Shown in pieces: positions 1 through 10,443 of a DNA stretch of 17,534 nucleotides. The stretch spans positions 1 through 17,534 of the forward strand of contig CAJVPJ010000752.1 in assembly GCA_910592205.1 (NCBI GenBank). Reading direction: 5' to 3'. The stretch's first letter is position 1. Each line of letters starts with the position of its first letter. The translations under genes and the position numbers were made by a program. This stretch comes from Paraglomus occultum. Its lineage: Eukaryota > Glomeromycota > Glomeromycetes > Paraglomerales > Paraglomeraceae. The notes beneath the pieces are model-generated. The model ran no database searches. It saw nothing but the letters and a program-made list of their open reading frames with translations, and was not told where the DNA came from.

Positions 1-84
1 GAAAGTGAGGTTGAATTCTTAAGAAAACAACAGACTCAACATGTTGCTCAAATTGAAGTTAAAGAAAATAAGAGATGGCCTTGA
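1..84 (+). CDS. Possible 3' end of an unidentified reading frame (edge fragment)
   Basis: Frame 1 is open from the first base for 27 codons and stops with TGA at 82-84. The peptide is rich in Glu, Lys and Gln (it begins ESEVEFLRKQQ), which resembles a coiled-coil tail. This composition is the only support. No domain is recognisable, and a 27-codon open frame is not rare by chance. A GTGAGG at 5-10 could instead be a splice donor, in which case the window would begin at an exon end. I do not recognise the protein. Confidence 0.2.
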   Translation, partial: ESEVEFLRKQQTQHVAQIEVKENKRWP

Positions 85-2585
85 TTGAAACTAAAGAAGT
101 AAATTTTTTTAAAATACTTCTAATAGTGCTGTAATTCTTTGGTTCCATGGTGGATTTAATGTAAATTAGTTTCATATTAATATTTTTATATATAGAGGTA
201 GTCCTATATTGCTCCTGTTCTGGTTTTAGTTTATATTCCTCACATTCTGGTATAATAAAGGGAGCATTAAAATTAACAAGTTCATATTATAAATGAGCAC
301 TATTTATATTATTCTTTTCAAAACGTCATCAGTCACACTGATCAATTTTACAGCCATATCATAATCAGCCTCTCATTTATGTCACATAATAGAATGTTCA
401 CTTTGTTTGGTTTTGTTGCAGTCTGCCCCAAATGAGTATCGAATTTGGGTAACTCGTTTTTATTTTTGTCAAAGAATGTAAGATCGAATCGGAAGAATGC
501 TTTTCAATTAGAAAATCTATAACATTCTTTGAGATACTTACTTTTTGATAAGGTGTCAATGACTGAAGTCTTTTAGAATCCCTGATGTGCCCTCACACTT
601 TAACTTCCTGCTCAATTGTATTCTGTCGCTTCTGTTGCCTTACAAAGTTTCCAAGACTTTAATGTTTAATATTAATATTGTGCATATCATAAGTCAAGCT
701 TATTAACCAGAATTCCTGCAATTACAATAGGTCCAGGTGGAAAGATCCAATAAAACATGTACTTTTACAATCATGTAACACTGAATAGGATGCAAAAAGC
801 ATGTGTTTATGTTGTTATATGGCGAATTATATTTAAGCATCGATTTACGATTATAACAATAATTTTGACAATTAGAACAAAATCGGGGTTGAACCGACTC
901 TTTTCTAGTTTAACCTGGATATACCGAACCAGAGCCCGATTTTCCCCAATCAATAAACTTATAACGCAAGCTCTGGTTATAACGAACTCTGGTTATAACG
1001 AACTAAAATTTTCCAGCAGGTCAGTTCGGTATAGGCAGCGTCAGCGGTAATATGAAAATTCTAAAAGTAATTTTTAGACTTTTATTTTTCTTTTGAATTT
1101 GGGCTACAGGTTAGGGTAATTTTGATAATAGAAAAGTATATGTGGGTTCTGAAGCTTTGACGGCGGACAGAGACCCCAAAAGTCAGTTTAATTTGATTAT
1201 TTATTGGTTGGCACTCGTGTAAATATCTTAGTGACATAAATCAGTATCTATTGACCATTTGCATATATTAGAATAGCTACTCAGCAATAGTGTTGATAGA
1301 CACAGTGAGGATAACGTCCTATAGATTGCGGCATTGATGAAGAATTTACGTTTCAAACTCACTATCATTTAAATTGGCGCGTCAATAGACGACGCTGGCT
1401 TTCACTACCCTCTAAAACGTGGATTTCTCAATGAAACGATTAAGATGTCAAATAAACCCACTATACTCGAGAAGGATATTATCGATATCAAGGAGGCACG
1501 CAATGTGCTCTTAGAACTGTTGTGTAATGCAACATGTTGAGATTTAGATGGTGCTGTTTAATTAAATAAGTCTGTGGCGGCTTGTTAGCTTTTTATCTTT
1601 CTTACGTCAATTTCTGCAGAAAACGAAGCCTATATACTCACAAGCGGAAAATTCGCTGAATGTAATGAATCTATTTTTTGTAAGTTTCACCGGGTACTAC
1701 TTGGATACCTCATTAATTTCGAAATATGCCAACGTAATTTATCCCATATCCTAATTTAATTGGACTGCAGGTTACCCTCGCACTCAAGAAGTTCTGCCCA
1801 GATATGGCGCCTATAATAATAATATGTTAATAAAGATTGTTGATTAAACATCGAGAGTACCATCACGAATAATAAGCAGCATGGTATGGATCCAGGCCAA
1901 CAATAAATATTTATCACCGTTCCCGATTCATCATTCAAATAACACTTACAAGTTCAGCAACCGTCTTAATATTTGTTTGCTTCGAGCCGTCGTTGGAGGA
2001 AGACGCAGAAGCAGAATGACCAAATTTATATTTGCAAATTCGTTTGGATGGGAGACTATCACAAAGATAATACAAGAGTCATAAAGACAAGAACGCTCAT
2101 TTGACATGTTCATTCTAATAATCTTTATTCAATCTTGAAACAAAAGAAAATCAGTGGCCGTGCAGTTACAAACATTGTTTGTTGCGTTATCATCTATCTT
2201 GAAATCATACAGCTAGAAGAGTTCTTTCTTATCGCCGCAATAAATCATTGACAAAATAAAATACATTTATGATGTCGGATAATAGACTACTGATTGAGAC
2301 ATGCCAATTGACTTGTTCAAAACGTACCTACTACTACAGAGGAGGAAATTTCTATAACAAGCGCATGAGACAGCTAAAAAATTTTTTAAACCAAAGCGAA
2401 TTTATGACTGAGTGATGTAATTCTTAGTTTAAATGAGTCGAAAGCACCAAACTCATAAACAGAGCATTATTATCGTTATTAGGATTAACATTAAATCGAT
2501 TACACAAGGCTTTTTGTCTAGGGGGATCATCCACTTTGTGTTCAGATCAGCAAAAACATTTCTCTCTATTCCGACCATCAAAGCA
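85..2585. other. Stretch without a confidently identified gene (upstream of TBCB)
   Basis: About 2.5 kb of AT-rich sequence. The open frames are short and match no family I know. It holds a repeat cluster (879-1033) and several isolated exon-like pieces. One begins after a TTTTGTTGCAG acceptor ending at 420 and reads SAPNEYRIWV before a stop. One is an ATG at 1445 starting MSNKPTILEKD. On the minus strand around 1760-2140 there are good donor, branch and acceptor signals. None assembles into a recognisable protein. The last 200 or so bases presumably include the TBCB promoter and 5' UTR. A frame open from 2433 joins the TBCB start in phase but lacks family similarity, so I did not use it. Confidence 0.5.
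879..1033. repeat. Cluster of tandem and inverted short repeats (transposon or MITE remnant?)
   Basis: The 16-mer CTCTGGTTATAACGAA occurs twice head to tail (971-986 and 987-1002), with a degraded partial copy just before it (about 957-970). AACCAGAG at 927-934 is the inverted complement of the 5' half of that unit. Two more inverted pairs are perfect: AAAATCGGG at 879-887 with CCCGATTTT at 935-943, and TATACCGAAC at 920-929 with GTTCGGTATA at 1024-1033. This density of nested inverted and direct repeats is absent elsewhere in the window. It suggests a decayed repetitive element or a fold-back structure. No transposase frame is visible, so the element class is unassigned. Confidence 0.6.
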
Positions 2586-3620
2586 ATGTCCGTAGTAACT
2601 ATCTTTGTTCAAAGTGAGAGTAGTTCTTCAGAAAGAAGGTTCGACAAAGGGCTCACCATAGGAGATTTGAAAGCCAAACTAGAGCCTGTCACTGGTATTC
2701 CGGCTGCAAATCAGATATTAAAACTTTATAATGGCGATACACTCGTTACATCCGTTGAAGGAGATGATTTCATGCTGGGAGCATTTCCTGTCGACAATTA
2801 CATGACATTGAAGGTGAGAAGTAAGAATAGATATCATACCTGTGTCATACGCCTTGATTTTAACGATGAATTAAGGCGTATTGCAAACAGAATTATTTCT
2901 CGTACTTACCGAGTGTTCACATAATTAATATTAACAGCCAGCGTAAATCATTCACCAACACCTTCCATCATACAAACTCTACCTACTTCGCTTCATCCAA
3001 AAAAAAAAAAACAAACGTAGGTGACGGATTCAGATCCACGCGCGCCAAAAGGTCAATTCACTGATCTCTCTCAAGTAGAGAAATACGAACTCCCTGACGA
3101 AGAATACGCCAAGCGCACAGATTCCGTTCTTGCTTTTAAGCAGCGCAACAAATTTGGTCGGTTTTCCGATTCTCAATCAGCAACGTCGTCAAATTCTGAT
3201 AATTTATTTGAAGAAGAATCCAAGAACATCAAAGTCGGTGATAGGTGCCAACTGGACCTCTCTGAGGGTATAGAAGATGGATTTAAGAGAATAGGGACTG
3301 TAAGATATGTAGGACTGACTAGATTCAGACCCGGGTACTGGGTTGGCATTGAGTTCGATGAGCCTGTCGGGAAACATGACGGAATGTACGTATTGTAATA
3401 AGAAAGAGATATGGTGTGGTTTGAAATTAGAACCGTCTTTATTTGATTGTCAATTTCATGTTCAGAAGCACTCCAGCACAATACTGACTTTCTGATTTGC
3501 TCATTTTCTAGGGTTCAAGGTGAACGTTACTTCCAATGCAGGCCAAAGCACGGTGTATTTGTGCGTCCCGACAAGATCAAAGTGGGCGATTTCCCCGAAG
3601 AAGACATTGAAGAAATGTAG
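2586..3620 (+). CDS. TBCB/ALF1: Tubulin-folding cofactor B (UBL + CAP-Gly)
   Basis: Cofactor B binds newly folded alpha-tubulin after CCT release and, with cofactor E, passes it into alpha/beta heterodimer assembly; it acts in the cytosol. Exons: 2586-2813, 3021-3385, 3512-3620; introns 207 and 126 nt; predicted 233 aa, close to the usual size of about 230-250. Residues 1 to about 85 form the ubiquitin-like domain (starts [11 protein letters not shown]). A linker follows with the family-typical VEKYEL stretch. The CAP-Gly domain covers about 145-225, with [13 protein letters not shown] and GKHDG at 193-197, the loop that reads tubulin C-termini. The protein ends [11 protein letters not shown], like the acidic tail of family members. 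The codon at the second junction is split AT|G. The start at 2586 was chosen because the UBL fold begins there; the frame is open 51 codons further upstream. Intron 1 has 13 consecutive A residues close to its acceptor, which is unusual. Confidence 0.93.
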
Positions 3621-5459
3621 TCTGTTGAATAACCGTTTATCTTCGTTGATAATAGTTCCAAGTACAAGCTCTTAATCATAAATATTATTAGTATTAGATT
3701 GTTAATAATTACTGGTTACTGGCAATTGACTTCATTTTTTTACCAGAACATAAGAAAACTATATTATTTGAAAGAATAATATCTACAATCAAATACATCA
3801 TTTTTAACATAATAAAAAGCCTTTTTAAAATCATATACTCAGCATTCCAAATGTCTGTCTACAGCGGATTTTTCGTTCGTACCTTGACTGATATTATGTT
3901 TCTGCAAAATTTAAAATATTCTCAGTTGCTTACTTGGAAAAAGTTTTGTCAGCATATTCATATTAACATTATTTCTGTACTGCAACAAATACCAAACAAT
4001 GCTCTTAGTCCACATGCAATACTCGCTGAGATGAGGCGTGTCTTGGTGACTCGTGTCGAATTACAAAATGACAGGAAATTCTTTATTTGCGGATAATTGG
4101 TACGGTATTTGTTCGTTGTATCGTTGTATCGTCGCGTTACAATGTCCAATCAAATACGAGTTTCATAATATAATTATAATTCAATCCCAGCAATTTTTGT
4201 TAATTTACAAACTTTTCGTGACATAATATCAACATTCTGGCCCGTAAATAACCGCATATCTACGTGTAATATCACAATCATCTATTCAATATTGTTTATG
4301 TGATAATAGCGAAATAAAATGAGCTTATATCGGTACAGTGATTATTCTTTTTGTCAAAGAACCGTCGGGGGACGGAGAACAAGCCCGAGCTATTTTTGGT
4401 ACTCGAATTTTGTTTTAACGTGTTGACAATTAACCGGTCTAGGGAAAAGATTTTCCTGATAAAAATCTTATAATATTTTCGCGATTTTCTTCTGTAACTA
4501 TGACGTTTTCCGGATTCTTTGTTCTAATTAATGGAGAGCTACTTAGGTTAGCGCATGTTAGTTTAGACGCAATTGTTTCGTTTTTACATCCTGCTTCAGT
4601 TTTATAATTTCATTGTTGAGACTAAAATATGTTTTACAGCTCTTCGTAAGAAAATAGCTGCTACACAGAAATTATATACTAATTGTTTAAGGAAAATTTA
4701 TCGGGAATATTGAGTTGCATTTTTGTACATAATCAAACACGATAAAAATAAAGTCACTTTAAGATAAAATCACTCCAAGATAAAGAATTTTCCCACCCCG
4801 AATTTTTAAGATTATACATATAATCCTCGATAAAATAAAACCTCTACAGTTTAAACCATTACCCCCAGCCCGTCGATTTTATTATATCGAGTTTGACTAT
4901 GTAGTTGATAATACTTATTCGTTTAGATTTATTATTATTATCTCGTCATCAGCGAACCGTATCATTAGTTTATACAACTAGAACTAACAGTTACCGTGAT
5001 TTGAGATTTACGAATACAATGCATGCCTGTTATATTGTAGACGTTCGACGAAATTCTACGTGAAATTATAACTGACTAAAAATATGAGACAATTGATTAT
5101 CCCAATTTACGTTCCACAACTTGCTTTGCCTTTCAGCCGGAGTATGGACGCCAAGATTTATCCAAGCCGTAAAAACAACGGTGGTGTGAATCGCGGGTAA
5201 TTGTAACATCCGCATCGGAGAATTACACGGCATGTTACACGGTAGAATATTTTCTTTTTCAGGGTAAATATTAATATAACCTGACGAATGAAAAATGTAC
5301 ATGTCGGATAAAAAATTTTTTCTCGCAAAAGAAGTCCACGCAAAAAAGCGTCAGATTAAGATTTGTCATCAGATGTTTCTGTCCAATGAGAATAGACACA
5401 GCCTGATAACTTGAAAATGGTTAAGTCTGCTCCTGATCCTTTTCTTTTTTGCATTAAAG
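3621..5459. other. Gene-poor spacer between TBCB and thiolase
   Basis: About 1.8 kb, the longest gap after the left edge. Open frames (for example 3851-4096 on plus, 3958-4149 and 5066-5302 on minus) have AT-driven composition and no family resemblance. I see no tRNA, rRNA or snRNA. Small secondary-structure signals are CCGTC-GGGG-GACGG at 4362-4375 and the inverted pair TGTAACAT (5202-5209) / ATGTTACA (5232-5239). The right end should contain the thiolase promoter and 5' UTR. An out-of-frame ATG at 5417 opens a short upstream frame that overlaps the thiolase start. Confidence 0.5.
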
Positions 5460-7142
5460 ATGGCCAAAGCTGCAGTTCAGAATGTATTCATCGTTGCTGC
5501 CAAACGTGAGTACTTTCATTAATCTAATTATGCATTCTTTGAACGTATATATTAACATTAATCATTTTCAGGCACGCCGTTTGGCACGTTCGGAGGAACA
5601 TTAAAAGATTATACTGGTATAAATATCCGGAAAATACTTGTATCATTATTTCAAAAACGAAAACCTTGTTAGACTAACTTAATCATACCAAACCATCAGC
5701 AACTGAACTTGGAGGCTTTGCTGCAAAAGCAGCGCTTGCTACACTCCCAAGCAACCTACCCATAGACTCGGTTATCTTTGGCAATGTCACCCAAACAGAC
5801 AATACAGCACCTTATATTGCCCGACATATTGGTCACCGTGCTGGTTTGCCCATCCACGTGCCTGCATTGTCCATAAACCGTTTATGTGGTTCAGGATTTC
5901 AGGCTGTCGTAAACGCTATCCAGGAGATTCGTGTTGGAGATGCACAGATTGTGTTAACTGGTGGTACTGAAAGTATGAGCAAGGCTCCTTATACACTTCA
6001 TAATGTTCGTTGGGGAACAAGATACGGGATGGATCTGAAATTGGAAGACTTTTTGGCAACAGCATTGATCGATCAGTATCCGACAAAGACGCCAATGGGC
6101 ATCACTGCCGAAAATTTGGGCAACAAGTATCATGTCACCAGGGAACAGTGTGATGAGTTTGCTTTGAGCAGTCAGAAGAGGTGGGCAGCCGGTATGTACA
6201 TTTGATTTGTGGATATTTACAACAGAGTTTATTAGACGCAAACGTGTATCTTACAGCTATAAATTTCTTGCTTTAATTGCCTGCAGCCAAGGAAGCCGGT
6301 CACTTTGACAAAGAGATTGCTCCAGTGGAAGTAAAGACCAGAAAGGGAACCATTGAGTTTACGACTGATGAACATCCACGTCCCCAAACTACCATTGAGT
6401 CACTTAAAAAACTACCTCCTGTGTTTGTAAAAGACACCGGCCTTGTTACTGCTGGCAACGCATCTGGGATCAGTGATGGTGCTGGAGCAATTGTAGTGGC
6501 AAGTGAAGAGGCTGTGAACCAGCACAAGTTAACGCCTTTGGCTAGAATCGTGAATTACCTTGCAGTAGGAGTCGAGCCAACGATTATGGGTATCGGGCCC
6601 GTACCAGCAATCAGGGGTGTTTTGCACAGAGCTAATATGAAGTTGGAGGATATTGGCTTAATAGAGGTTAATGAAGCCTTTGCTGCACAGTACCTGGCTG
6701 TAGAAAAAGAACTGGGACTCGATCGGAGCATTGCAAACACGAACGGCGGTGAGTTATTAACTATTCTGTTTTGCTGTTTGTAGCGAGAATAACATTACTA
6801 ATAAATAGCTCTTTTACATTATTACAGGTGGTGAGTATTGGGCCTTATATTTTTTGTCAAATATACGTCCCTGAAACCTGCATCCCAGCATAATCATTCA
6901 CTTCATTTGTATTTTCATAGCCATCTCTCTTGGTCATCCTCTCGCAGCATCAGGATCGCGTATTCTTGCTCATTTGACATATGAAATGCACCGAACAGGC
7001 GTCAAATATGCGCTTGGGTCAGCTTGCATCGGTGGTGGTCAAGGTAATTAAATAGTCTTGATATCACGTAAGCTAGCTTGGAAGTAAATTGCTAATGTTT
7101 TTTAAATTTGCAGGCATAGCCGTGATTCTTGAAAAAGTATAA
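5460..7142 (+). CDS. ACAA2-like: 3-ketoacyl-CoA thiolase, ACAA2 type (acetyl-CoA acyltransferase)
   Basis: Cleaves 3-ketoacyl-CoA with CoA to acetyl-CoA and a shortened acyl-CoA, the last step of beta-oxidation. Exons: 5460-5505, 5572-5616, 5700-6191, 6287-6748, 6828-6830, 6921-7043, 7114-7142; predicted 399 aa (ACAA2 about 397). N-terminal KRTPFGTFGG is typical. Catalytic residues are present: Cys93 in INRLCGSGF, His355 in LGHP, Cys385 in SACIGGGQG; GGTESMS is also intact. There is no SKL-type C-terminus (it ends EKV) and no evident PTS2, so a mitochondrial location as in ACAA2 is more likely than peroxisomal; a cytosolic acetoacetyl-CoA role cannot be excluded. The 3-nt fifth exon is needed to complete the second thiolase signature. 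Overlapping AATAAA signals lie at 7192-7201. The gene converges on dihydroorotase with a 149-bp gap. Confidence 0.94.
6828..6830 (+). other. Predicted 3-nt microexon (GTG) in the thiolase gene
   Basis: Exon 4 ends AAC GGC G at 6748 before a strong GTGAGT donor. After a 79-nt intron with a TTACTAATA branch-like motif (about 6796-6804), an ATTACAG acceptor ends at 6827. Three bases later a second GTGAGT donor begins at 6831. The 90-nt second intron ends TTTTCATAG at 6920, and the next exon starts CCATCTCT. Including GTG gives Asn-Gly-Gly-Ala-Ile-Ser; skipping it gives Asn-Gly-Ala-Ile-Ser in the same frame. Only the first fits the thiolase pattern N-x2-G-G-x-[LIVM]-[SA]-x-G-H-P. This is inferred from sequence only, without transcript evidence. 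Confidence 0.72.
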
Positions 7143-7291
7143 AGGTATGTAACCAAAAGGGAAGATTTGTTTTTAACCAAAACCAACTAAAAATAAATAA
7201 AAGACTTTTTAGAATAAATGCGTTCATACCCAATACATGAGACAAGTCTTGGAAAGACGTTTCTACTATATACTAGTTACAATACTTGTAT

Positions 7292-8684
7292 TCATAGACA
7301 AACTTTCCAATTCAGGACTTGCCCCGCCAGGAAGGGAACAACTCGTCCTTTTTGCGCATTGCCATCTTCCCCATACTCGTAATTCTTTGGGACAGTTAGA
7401 CTTTCCTTCAATAGACGTACCTCGCGTCCGCCACCTTGTTTCTCACTCACACCATAAAATCTCTTTCCATATACACAAGCAAAACCATGCAATTTGTCCA
7501 GGGCTCCGAAAGACTCTAGAATTGTAGCAAGATATGACATTGTCAATGGACTAGTGAATACACCAGCTGCTCCTTGCGCGCATTCTTTTAGGTTGTCCGG
7601 ATGAGGTGCCGAATCAGTACCAAGAAAGAACCGAGGATGACCTTCTAAAATAACATCTCGTAATGCTTGGCGATCGTGGGGAAACTTTGCGACAGGCTTG
7701 CAGAAGTTATGTGGTTTGCCTGCCCAATCGTCTACGGTTAATTGAAGATGGTGAACCGTTATCGTACAACCTATTGTGTCGCCCAGAGATTTAACCTGAT
7801 AGCACATCATAATTATCATTTAGTGTCTAAATTATTTCGCGTGATGTCTCGATTTCATGTTGACTATCCTTATCGTACTTGCCATGTCCACAGCTGCTTT
7901 TGTTGTAGCATGTTCCAAGACGATTTTTAGTCGAGGAAAGTCATGATGCAGTTGCTTCAAATGCACAAGGAATTTTTCCTCTGCGTTCAACACGCATATA
8001 TCCTAATAAAACACGTGACGATTTGTTGATTAATCGAAAAGATTGACCAGTCTCGAAATCCGTATGGCGATACAAACGTTATCCGCGTCACTTGGTACTT
8101 CACCGTGTAAGTTCAAAACCAAACCCTCTTCCTCCATTGCTCTGAATACGTCATAATACGTAGTATAGGACTCGATACCCGAATCAGAATTTGTAGTTAC
8201 TCCTCTCGGATACGATTTCACGCCTACATGGGATATATCGAAACATCTCAATTAACCACATTTTCATATAAAGCGTCATCTCTTCAGAGAATTCGAAATT
8301 AAGTATTCGAACCAACTATTCCATGGGCTTTTGCTTTACGTATTTCTTCTGGTGTTAATTCCGGGGTGAGATAGAGAGTCATTAAAAAGGTCACATTCGG
8401 TGCAAGTTGTTCCAATTGGGCCTTGTACGCAAGTGCTTGGTCTGTTTTCGTTATTGGTGGTTTGAGGTTTGGCTAACATACGATAATCTCATAAGTATGG
8501 GAAATTGTGGGCCCGCGAAAAAAAATATATATATAATTTTTCAATAATAGATACAAAATACCATGACATAACATAGAGATACACCGCCTTCCAATATACG
8601 AGGAACTATCATTTTCATCAGGTCATCTTGACGCAAATGAATGTGGAAGTCACACGCAGATGGAAGTGTCAATATGTTGGCCAT
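7292..8684 (-). CDS. URA4: Dihydroorotase, homodimeric PyrC/URA4 type
   Basis: Interconverts carbamoyl-L-aspartate and dihydroorotate, the third step of de novo pyrimidine synthesis, in the cytosol. Exons in transcription order: 8684-8562, 8472-8313, 8223-8078, 8002-7883, 7795-7292; predicted 350 aa (E. coli PyrC 348, yeast Ura4 364). All zinc and catalytic residues of the amidohydrolase fold are visible: His14/His16 in DFHIHLR, the Lys97 expected to be carbamylated (GVKSYP), His134 in LHGEV, His174 in LEHATT, Asp244 in GTDSAPH, with substrate-binding His248. PHNFCKPVAK is also typical. The start at 8684 follows an in-frame TAG two codons upstream. Intron 4 (7882-7796) begins GC; intron 2 has a weak GTTCGA donor. 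It is divergent from the methyltransferase gene and convergent with the thiolase. Confidence 0.95.
7796..7882 (-). other. GC-AG intron in the dihydroorotase gene
   Basis: The exon ends GTGGACATG and the intron starts GCAAGTAC, the usual context of GC donors, and ends GCTATCAG. Splicing here joins AAVDM to VKSLGDTIGC in phase 0, matching the family. The nearby GT (GTACGA, four bases on) would create an in-frame TAA across the junction, and reading through also hits a stop, so no GT-AG alternative works. Confidence 0.85.
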
Positions 8685-9229
8685 TCTCTACGATTCAGTC
8701 TTTCTGGTCATCGATCTATGGGCTTTTAAAACGAGAAATAAATTTTTGTCACATGCCTGTCACACAAAGAATCAATTAATATTAATATTAATTAAGATTA
8801 AAAGTCCGCGTGCTTTGTTAGATAAACAGTGACTATTGCGAGGCGTCATTTTACAATATGACTAAACAAAGGTCTCTGATTAACAACTATCGCATTAGCA
8901 CTCGGCATTTATTCAATTCACAGCCAATCAATAATGTTTAAAGACTGCATTCTTTCACATTTCTTTTGTGCAATAAATAAAAGTCATCCTTCCTGGGCAC
9001 GCCTGATTTCATGGACGCACGGTAGACGAGCTTAAGAATGATGACTAAATTGACGCGAATTTTCAAATGTTTGGTATAAATGTAACAAAGAACGTGTTGG
9101 CAGGGTATGGACTGGTCTTGTTATTATTATGAGATTTTGATGATTTGCGTTGGATTGTCCAAAATTAGTAGTGGGGTCGTTGACCCGACATACTTTCTGT
9201 GACTATAATAACTTCTCACTTTCAATGAT
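8685..9229. promoter_or_regulatory. Head-to-head intergenic region between dihydroorotase and the methyltransferase
   Basis: 545 bp separate the two start codons, so both promoters should lie here. The sequence is AT-rich, with an ATTAATATTAATATTAATTA run near 8776-8795. No RNA gene or convincing third coding region is visible; the frame open at 8641-8832 overlaps dihydroorotase exon 1 in antisense. At the right end, an ATG at 9225 begins a 7-codon frame (MICWTTP, TAA at 9246-9248) that overlaps the methyltransferase start at 9230. Confidence 0.5.
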
Positions 9230-10443
9230 ATGCTGGACGACTCCTTAATTCCTCAAATTTCCTCCACTCCTCCATCACCACCGCCTACTACTTCTTTTCC
9301 CTCTTCATATAATTTATTCTTTCCTGTCCTCCGCAGAGATAAACCATCATTCGTCCAACTCTGTCAAATTTTAAACACGCTCGAGCAATGTTTTCTCGAA
9401 ACACAAAGAACAGTGTTATGGGACACGGGACCGGCTATAGAAGTGGAAGAAAAAGAGGGTACTATAGCAGATAAGAAAGAGGCGATCGAATGGTTGACAA
9501 AAGTTGTTGCATCTTCATTAGAATGGATGGAAGACAATGAAAGGGAAGAGGTTTTAGAAAAGGCAGCAAAGTGTCTTGCAACTTGTTGCGGAAAAGTTGG
9601 TAGGTAGGAATAAAATGTATCAAACAAGCAAACGACGTTATGCACGTTAGAATTCACTCGTTGCCCCTCGATCAATTCTTTAGCTACTGGCGCGATTATT
9701 AGGGAGTGGCACTTTACGACGCCGTTAGACTCGACACCGTCGATAACGCTACGCATTCGCGACTCGACCTTTGTTGACGATAATGTTGGCTTCAAAACAT
9801 GGGGATCTGCCTATCTCTTAGCAAAGTAGATCATAACCGAGCATCTGCCTCGTTTATTGCTTTGTACAATTTTATCCGCGCAATCTTAATACATTTATTT
9901 ATTGTCACTCATAGGCTCATTGCATCCGGTTCCTCGATACCTTTAACCTCCCTTCGTTCTTGCCCGGTCATGGAACTCGGTACGGGGACTGGCCTTGTTG
10001 GTCTTACTTGCGCAACACTTGGTTGCCCAAGGGTGGTATTGACCGACTATCATCCCCAAGTTCTCTCTAATGCGGCTTACAATATTCAGCTTGCGCAATC
10101 ATTACAGACTGAGATTCTTCTTCACCGACTTGATTGGCAAGAGATCGCCGAAGGTACTGATAAAGCGATTGACGAGACTTTTGACATTATTGTGGGTGCT
10201 GATATAGTCTATGAGGTTGTACATACTCAATGGTTGCCAAGGGTGATTGATCGTTATCTGAAACGAAACGGTGTTTTTTATCTGTTGATACCGTTGAGAC
10301 CTACGCATTCGAAGGAAGTTGAACTGTTCGAAGAGAAAATGTCGGAGAATGGATTTGTACTCATCAGGTGTGATGAGGAAAGGGGATTCGATGATTTTGT
10401 GGGTGAGCTGAAGTATAGATATTACGAATGGCTTAGAAAATAG
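9230..10443 (+). CDS. Methyltransf_16 (METTL21-like) S-adenosylmethionine-dependent methyltransferase
   Basis: Exons: 9230-9599, 9684-9825, 9915-10443; introns 84 and 89 nt; predicted 346 aa. The seven-beta-strand core is clear: motif I ELGTGTG at 191-197, acidic Asp215 after strand 2 (LTDYHP), and post-motif DIVY at 267-270, the DxxY signature of family-16 protein methyltransferases. Before the core comes GFKTWGSAYLLAK (159-171), matching the TWGSS/TWGAA element of fungal members that replaces VWEA of others. Family members mostly methylate lysines in translation factors and chaperones; an EFM2-like eEF2 methyltransferase is one possibility, but the substrate cannot be read from sequence. 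Exon 2 starts at the acceptor ending at 9683 because this gives AIIREWHF; the next AG (ending 9711) would need a different donor. The Pro/Ser-rich first 30 residues are probably disordered. The start is less certain than the core. Confidence 0.88.

Noticed and set aside
757-1050. 97-codon open frame as a gene
   Set aside because: It runs through the repeat cluster, has basic and Ile-rich composition typical of AT-rich noise, and resembles no known family.
3851-4149. Overlapping open frames on both strands after TBCB
   Set aside because: Neither shows domain similarity or supporting splice structure.
5066-5343. Minus-strand open frames in the spacer before thiolase
   Set aside because: Two overlapping frames with low-complexity composition and no family features; likely chance.
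8305-8320. TTGGTTCGAATAC on the minus strand as a tRNA T-loop
   Set aside because: It is the exon 2/intron 2 border of dihydroorotase, and no acceptor or anticodon stem can be formed around it.
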